From a bacterium (GTDB lineage: Bacteria > Acidobacteriota > Thermoanaerobaculia > Multivoradales > J023), in contig JAAELT010000420.1 of assembly GCA_024226315.1 (NCBI GenBank), positions 86,964 through 150,963 on the forward strand: 64,000 bases of DNA, written 5' to 3'. Both the position numbers and the translations under genes were made by a program. Shown piece after piece: positions 59,245 to 64,000 of this stretch. Within the stretch, counting starts at the first letter, position 1; every line of letters starts with the position of its first letter. A model generated the notes under the pieces. The model was not told the origin of the DNA and searched no databases. It saw only the letters and a program-made list of their open reading frames with translations.

Positions 59245-61010
59245 CCTTCAGGCCCCTCATCGTCTCCGCCCTCGCTCTCACCCTCCTCAGCTGCGACGGA
59301 TCGCCCTTGCCCGAAGTCAAGCAGCCCGGAGAGGCCACTGACGAGATGACGCTCGCCACCCGCGCGGTGGCGGAGTACGCGCGGCGGGTGATGGAGGAGG
59401 AGCGGTTGCCGGGGCTGGCGGTGGGGCTGACGCACCGCGACGGTTGGGTGTGGACGGGCGCCTACGGCGTGGCGGACCTCAAGCTCGCCACGCCGCTGAC
59501 CACCGAGCACATGTTCGAGATCGGCTCGATCAGCAAGATGTTCACCGCTCTTTCGCTGCTGGGGTTGAGGGACGAGGGACGCTTCGACCCTCGGGCACCG
59601 GTGACCGCCAGCCTGCCCTGGTTCGAGGCCGGCGGCGACGGTGGGGCGATCACCGGCCACCACCTGCTCAGCCACACCTCGGGCATCGTCGCCAATCGCG
59701 ACGACGTGGTCGGCTCGTGGTACATGGCCCACGCCCTGCGCGAGCGCCCCTCCCGCCTGGCGCCGGGCGAGCGCTTCGCCTACTCGAACGTCGGCTACCA
59801 GGTGCTGCACGCCATGCTCGAGACTCTGGAAGAGCGCTCGATCACCGAGGTCTTCGCCGAGCGCATCTTCGAGCCCCTGGGGATGACGTCGAGCCGGGCG
59901 GGTTTCACCACGGCCATGCGCGAGCACATGGCCGTGGGCTACCAGCCTCTCTACGACGACCGCCCGCCCCACCGCTCCCATCCCCAGGTGGAGGCTCCCT
60001 GGGGCGAGTACGACATCGGCGACGGCAATGTGGTCTCGACCCCGGCGGACCTCGCCGCCTTCCTGCGCATGCTGCTCAATCGCGGCGCCACGCCGGCGGG
60101 GGGCCGCATCGTCTCGGAGGAGAGCTTCGAGCTGTTCATGAACCCGCCCGGGGTGAAGGCCCTGCATTCCGAGAAGCGCCACTACGGGTACGGCATCTTC
60201 GCGGTGCGGACGGGAGAAGGCCACACCCGGCTGTCCCACGGCGGCGGCATGGTTGGCTACATCACCGCACTGGAGGGCGACCTCGACACCGGCATGGGGG
60301 CGGTGGCCTTCACCAACGCGATGAGCGATGCCCCGTTCCTCATCACCTCCTACGCGCTCGACGCCCTGCACGCGGCGGCGGCGGGCGAGCCGATCCCCGA
60401 TCCGCTGCCGCCGGTCGACCTGATGAAGGTGGCGGAGGCGGCCGACTACGCCGGCTCGTACCGCGAGCCCGGGGGCGATCGCGTGTTGGAGGTCACGGCG
60501 GAAGGCGAAGCGCTGTTCCTGTCCAGCCCGTCGTGGGCAGACGGCACCCGCGTGCAGCTGGAGAGCGCCGGTCGCGGCGACGGCTTCCTCGCCCACCATC
60601 CGGAGATCGAGGGGCTCGATCTCTTCCTACTGTGCTTCGGCCGCGACGACGACGAGCGCGTGGTGGAGCTCTACCACGGTGAGGACTGGTACGTCGGCGA
60701 CGGCTACGACGGGCCCACCGTCTTCGAGGCGCCGGAGCGCTGGCGGGCCTACCGCGGGCACTACCGCTCCTACAGCCCCTGGTTGAGCAACTTCCGCGTC
60801 GTCCTGCGCAAGGGCGAGCTGCTGGTCTTCACCGCCGGCAGCGCCGAGTCGGGTGTCGGCTTCGAACGCCTCACCGAGATCGAGCCCGGAGTCTTCGCGG
60901 TCGGCGAGCAGCCGACGCCCGAGCGCCTGGTGTTCGACAGCGTGGTCGACGGCAAGGCCCTGCGGGCGGTGTGGTCGGGCCACCCGTTCTACCGCTTCTT
61001 CACGCCCTGA
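59241..61010 (+). CDS. Lipoprotein serine hydrolase, beta-lactamase (class C) family
   Basis: A 589-residue exported serine hydrolase with lipobox LLSC (Cys ~18). The penicillin-binding fold spans ~35-390: active-site Ser and Lys in SISKMF (~96-99), YSNVGY (~181) and the SHGGGM motif (~332). A ~190-residue C-terminal beta domain follows, as in esterase-type members. It starts at a TTG overlapping the esterase stop, so the two are coupled. It could be an esterase, D-aminopeptidase or transpeptidase-like enzyme rather than a true beta-lactamase. Start choice is moderately sure. Confidence 0.88.
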   Translation: MTFRPLIVSALALTLLSCDGSPLPEVKQPGEATDEMTLATRAVAEYARRVMEEERLPGLAVGLTHRDGWVWTGAYGVADLKLATPLTTEHMFEIGSISKMFTALSLLGLRDEGRFDPRAPVTASLPWFEAGGDGGAITGHHLLSHTSGIVANRDDVVGSWYMAHALRERPSRLAPGERFAYSNVGYQVLHAMLETLEERSITEVFAERIFEPLGMTSSRAGFTTAMREHMAVGYQPLYDDRPPHRSHPQVEAPWGEYDIGDGNVVSTPADLAAFLRMLLNRGATPAGGRIVSEESFELFMNPPGVKALHSEKRHYGYGIFAVRTGEGHTRLSHGGGMVGYITALEGDLDTGMGAVAFTNAMSDAPFLITSYALDALHAAAAGEPIPDPLPPVDLMKVAEAADYAGSYREPGGDRVLEVTAEGEALFLSSPSWADGTRVQLESAGRGDGFLAHHPEIEGLDLFLLCFGRDDDERVVELYHGEDWYVGDGYDGPTVFEAPERWRAYRGHYRSYSPWLSNFRVVLRKGELLVFTAGSAESGVGFERLTEIEPGVFAVGEQPTPERLVFDSVVDGKALRAVWSGHPFYRFFTP

Positions 61011-61276
61011 ACGATCGGGTTCAGCAAGGCCACAGCGGCAAGCCGGCCTCGGGCGGCAACTGCTTCGGCGAGGAGCTCAACGGTCCGGGCAACTGTTCGG
61101 AGGGCGTCTGCCCCGGGGGCGGCGTTGCCCAGAGCTACGTCGCCGCCCTCCACCGCGGCCCCGGCCTCGCGGTCGGCGGCATGCCGGCGGTCTCCCTGGC
61201 CACCGCCTGCCGCTTCCCGCGGCCGGCCATCTTCGCCGATGGCTTCGAGTCGGGGGACACGTCTCGGTGGCAGTGA
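61011..61276 (+). pseudogene. C-terminal remnant of a secreted protein with FESGD tail
   Basis: After the hydrolase stop, another frame reads GHSGKPASGGNCFGEELNG, PGNCSEGVCPGGG and ends in IFADGFESGDTSRWQ before a stop at 61276. The tail matches the end of the subtilisin at 16501, so this is the 3' end of a lost secreted protein. No start codon or signal peptide belongs to it. Confidence 0.7.
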
Positions 61277-61291
61277 GTGACACTCACCGCC

Positions 61292-63562
61292 TCAGGCCTG
61301 CGGCAGCCAACGCTCGAGCGTCGCTTTCAGATCTCGCTTCCGAAACGGCTTCGACAGGAAGTCGTTCATCCCCGCGCCCCTGCAACGGTTCAGGTTCTCT
61401 TTCATTGCCGAGGCAGTCATGGCGATGACCGGAACCTCGGATTGCGTCTCACCGTCGCGGATTCGCCGGGTCGCCTCGTATCCGTCGAGGTTCGGCATCT
61501 GACAATCCATGAGCACGATGTCGATCGGCTCTTTCGCGAGAGCGTCCAGGGCCCCGAAGCCGTCTTCGACGGCGACGACGTGGTGACCGAGGGACTCGAC
61601 CATCCTGCACGTGACCATGCGGTTGATCGCGTTGTCGTCAGCAATCAAGACGTGACAACTGTAGGGCTCTCCCGCGGAGGGCCGGCTCGGTGGCGATTCA
61701 CGGCTCGTCTCAGGGGATTCCTCGGAGATCTCGATTCCAGCATCGGATGAGACCGACGGCACGTGGGCTTCGGACAAGGGAACGGCGAACCAGAACGTCG
61801 AGCCCTCCCCTTCGGTACTCTCGAGACCGATCGACCCGCCCATCAGCTCGACGATGCGCCGGCAGATCGTGAGCCCTAGTCCGGTTCCGCCGTACCTGCG
61901 CGTGGTGGAAGAATCAGCCTGGGTGAACGGTTCGAACAACTGCGCTTGCATCGCCTCCGGAATGCCGATCCCGGTGTCTCGAACCTCAAAGCGCAGCAAC
62001 GGAACGCCGTCTTCGAGGCGGCCTTCTTCGGCCGTGACCTCCACCGAGCCCTCGGCGGTGAACTTGACGGCGTTTCCCACCAGGTTGAGCAACACCTGGC
62101 GCAGCCTGCCGACGTCGCCCCGGAGCCCTTTCGGGAGGCCGGGAGCGATGGTGAAGTGGAGGGCGACCCCCTGGGCGGCGGCGCGCTGGGAGAAGATCTC
62201 CTCGATCTCCCTCGCCACCGTCTCGAGATCGAAGTCCGTGGCCTCGATCGTGAGTCTGCCGGCCTCGATCTTGGAGAGGTCGAGGATGTCGTCGATCAGC
62301 CCGAGAAGGGCTCCGGCGGAGGTGCCGATGACCTGCACCTGCCCTCGCTGCTCGGGGGGCAGCTCGGCATCGAGCAGCAGCTCGCTCATGCCGATGACGC
62401 CGTTGAGAGGCGTACGGATCTCGTGGCTCATGTTGGCCAGGAACTCACTCTTGGCCCGGTTCGCCGCCTGGGCCTCCTTCAGCCGCCTCTGGGTCTCTTG
62501 CTGGAGGCGCGCGTTCTCGATCACCAGCGCGACCTGGCTGGCGATGGTCGTCGCCATGTCCACCTGCGAGGCGCTGATCGGGCGCGGGCGGCTGTCGCCG
62601 TCGTTGTCGAGAGAGATCGCTCCGATCACTTCATCACGTCGGATGAGCGGCGCGGTCAGAATCTCGCCGAGCTCGAAGTGTCTGATCTGCCGCGGAACCA
62701 GCGGGTTGGTCTGCGGATCCTGGATGACCACCGGCGCCCGGGTCTGCAGTGCCACGGTGAGGAAAGGCAGCTTCTCGACCTCGGTGTCCGCCAAGGCCTG
62801 GAACTTCTCCCACAGTCGATGGTCGACTCTGCCGTCGCCGAATTGCGACATCACCGGGACCAGGCTCGCGCCCTCGAACAGGTAGATCGAGCAGCGGTCC
62901 ATTTCGCAGGCCTTCGAGGCTTGCTGTGCGATTTCTTTGAGCACGTATTTGGGCTCCTGGGGCGAGGTGAGGATGCGAGCGATTCGCAGCTGCGCCTGGG
63001 TACGCTTCAGTCGCAGCTCGGTTTCCTCGAGCTGCAGAGCTCGCAGCAGGACCATGGCGACGTGAGCGGCGACCGTGGTCGCCAGCTCGACCTGTTGGGA
63101 GTCGAACGGTCGCGGCTCTTCCACGGTGTCGAGGACCAGTGCCCCGATCACCCGATCCTCGGCCAGCAGCGGCAGTCCGAGGACCGATCTGCTGCCGAAG
63201 GCTCTGGCCCACTCCGGGCTCATCAGCGGTGAGCTTCGCGCATCGTCGATCGTCAGCGCCTGCTCCTCCACCACCAGGCGCCGCACCAGCCGCATTTCCT
63301 CCAGCGGGCGGCTGCCCATGGCCTGGAATCGCCGCCAGCTGCCCTCCCGCGACTCTTCCGACGCCAGCTGCGACATGGCTGGCACCACCTCGCCTTTCTG
63401 CTCCTGCAACAGAAAGACAGTCCCGCGATCGGCCCCGCAGAGGCGTGCCGCTTTGGCGCACACCTCGATCAGGATTTCCCTGACGTCATGGGCCGAGCCC
63501 ACGGCGCGGGCAATCTCGGAGAGCAGTTCGAATTTGTCGGCAGGCAGGGCCACGATTTCCAC
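61292..63562 (-). CDS. GAF-GAF hybrid sensor histidine kinase
   Basis: About 756 residues, cytosolic. Two GAF domains (~15-165 and ~185-345), a coiled-coil linker, HisKA with the phospho-acceptor in NMSHEIRTPLNG (~385), HATPase_c (NLVGNAVKFT, DTGIGIP, GGTGLGLTICRRIVELMGG) and a C-terminal receiver domain (~632-755) with VLIADDNAINR, the phospho-Asp in VLMDCQMPNLDG and the PFRKRDL lysine. A hybrid of this type needs a separate phosphotransfer protein and response regulator; none is adjacent. The start is given as GTG at 63562, where domain-like sequence begins; the open frame continues upstream, but that region looks non-coding. Confidence 0.88.
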   Translation of the reverse strand: MEIVALPADKFELLSEIARAVGSAHDVREILIEVCAKAARLCGADRGTVFLLQEQKGEVVPAMSQLASEESREGSWRRFQAMGSRPLEEMRLVRRLVVEEQALTIDDARSSPLMSPEWARAFGSRSVLGLPLLAEDRVIGALVLDTVEEPRPFDSQQVELATTVAAHVAMVLLRALQLEETELRLKRTQAQLRIARILTSPQEPKYVLKEIAQQASKACEMDRCSIYLFEGASLVPVMSQFGDGRVDHRLWEKFQALADTEVEKLPFLTVALQTRAPVVIQDPQTNPLVPRQIRHFELGEILTAPLIRRDEVIGAISLDNDGDSRPRPISASQVDMATTIASQVALVIENARLQQETQRRLKEAQAANRAKSEFLANMSHEIRTPLNGVIGMSELLLDAELPPEQRGQVQVIGTSAGALLGLIDDILDLSKIEAGRLTIEATDFDLETVAREIEEIFSQRAAAQGVALHFTIAPGLPKGLRGDVGRLRQVLLNLVGNAVKFTAEGSVEVTAEEGRLEDGVPLLRFEVRDTGIGIPEAMQAQLFEPFTQADSSTTRRYGGTGLGLTICRRIVELMGGSIGLESTEGEGSTFWFAVPLSEAHVPSVSSDAGIEISEESPETSRESPPSRPSAGEPYSCHVLIADDNAINRMVTCRMVESLGHHVVAVEDGFGALDALAKEPIDIVLMDCQMPNLDGYEATRRIRDGETQSEVPVIAMTASAMKENLNRCRGAGMNDFLSKPFRKRDLKATLERWLPQA

Positions 63563-63961
63563 GGGATCGTAGCACGCGCTGCACCCGCGCCGACGACTCG
63601 AGGCTCCCGCCCGCGTTAAGCTGGTCGAGGATCTCCGAGTGGTATCTACCGCGCCAGAGAGTGCGGCCATCGCGGCCGATCCCGCATAGGTGCCCGGCTT
63701 CGACGCCACATAGGCCAGCGCCGCGCTGCCGCCGCCGGGCAGCGGGGAGGAGTCCGGATAGGCGCCGCTCAGGTCCTGGGCCGAGGGCTCCGCGAAGCCG
63801 CCGCGAAGAAAAATCGAGATCGATGATGCAAACCCACCATGCCGTGCGCATAGAAGGGGTGAACACGAAAAACCGACCGCCCCGGCGGCTCGCTCAAAAC
63901 ACTCTGCCCCCCTTCGGGGGGACAAACGCCGCCGAGCGGCTTGCATCCCCAGGAGAACGTC
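63563..63961. other. Divergent intergenic region with leader hairpins
   Basis: About 400 bp between the hybrid kinase and the gene starting at 63962. I see no supported gene. Near the plus-strand gene are two hairpins in tandem: CCCCCC-TTC-GGGGGG (63907-63921) and GCCGC-CGA-GCGGC (63928-63940), separated by ACAAAC, then AGGAGA as ribosome site. The leader may be a structured regulatory RNA, but I could not match it to a known class. TACGAT at 63571-63566 on the minus strand is a possible -10 box for the kinase. Confidence 0.45.
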
Positions 63962-64000
63962 ATGAAACTTCACCGCACTCTCACCGCAACTCTCATCGCC
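63962..64000 (+). CDS. Start of a secreted protein, cut by the window edge
   Basis: The last 39 bases encode MKLHRTLTATLIA, a typical beginning of a signal peptide, with AGGAGA and 8 nt before the ATG at 63962. The rest is outside the window, so the product cannot be named. Confidence 0.6.
   Translation, partial: MKLHRTLTATLIA

Noticed and set aside
63900..63961. Cyclic-di-GMP-I (GEMM) riboswitch
   Set aside because: The tetraloop and receptor arrangement could not be matched; only two simple hairpins are visible.
63563..63973. N-terminal extension of the hybrid kinase to 63973
   Set aside because: The residues are not domain-like and the extension would overlap the ribosome site and start of the divergent gene.

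Overview
The window is high-GC bacterial chromosome and looks like Acidobacteriota, probably class Thermoanaerobaculia. This is inferred from gene style: secreted proteins ending in an FxDGFESGDTxxW motif (16501, 61276), a twice-repeated ~110-residue WFF/NPPGE domain in a matrixin protease, an AraC-type regulator with a long helical C-terminus, a sigma factor paired with a membrane Ser/Thr kinase, and a complete MoxR/Bat operon. No rRNA, tRNA, CRISPR array, integrase or intact insertion sequence was seen.

Layout. 0-16.5 kb: a DoxX membrane protein, a truncated DUF4132-like gene, a large secreted endonuclease I, a CGNR zinc-finger regulator, a 43-bp tandem palindrome array, a DinB-fold protein with a probable frameshift, a TIR-TM-pseudothermolysin fusion with a small divergent gene, a GT39-type glycosyltransferase, a beta-propeller sensor kinase and a subtilisin. 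16.5-24.6 kb: iron alcohol dehydrogenase, S9 peptidase, REP-like palindrome, PduO-type cobalamin adenosyltransferase, matrixin-like protease and a GAF-GGDEF diguanylate cyclase under a dyad-overlapped promoter. 24.7-33.1 kb: an eight-gene, tightly overlapped moxR-DUF58-BatD-like-batA-batB-batC-batD-batE operon on the minus strand. 33.3-45.4 kb: housekeeping genes on the plus strand (rsmA, ftsK, fmt, rsmB, HU, moaC, a NamZ/DUF1343 gene, serA, ddl), interrupted by one minus-strand glycosyltransferase.

45.4-51.9 kb, minus strand: a 1385-residue secreted protein of repeated carboxypeptidase-regulatory-like domains lies downstream of a Ser/Thr kinase and its sigma factor. 51.9-55.7 kb is a small turnover zone: a truncated EamA transporter, remnants of a DUF433/DUF5615 toxin-antitoxin pair, intact HicAB, a partial duplicate of an M64-like peptidase next to the intact gene, and an RHH/PemK pair. 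55.7-64 kb: an AraC-like regulator, a coiled-coil protein of unknown function, a 42-bp tandem array, a lipoprotein esterase coupled to a beta-lactamase-family hydrolase, a gene remnant, a GAF-GAF hybrid histidine kinase, and the first codons of a secreted protein at the window edge.

Most unusual: a TIR protein whose extracytoplasmic thermolysin-like domain has lost its zinc ligands; two arrays of 42-43 bp units (about four helical turns); and three genes whose -10 hexamer lies exactly 9 nt from the ATG, suggesting leaderless transcripts.
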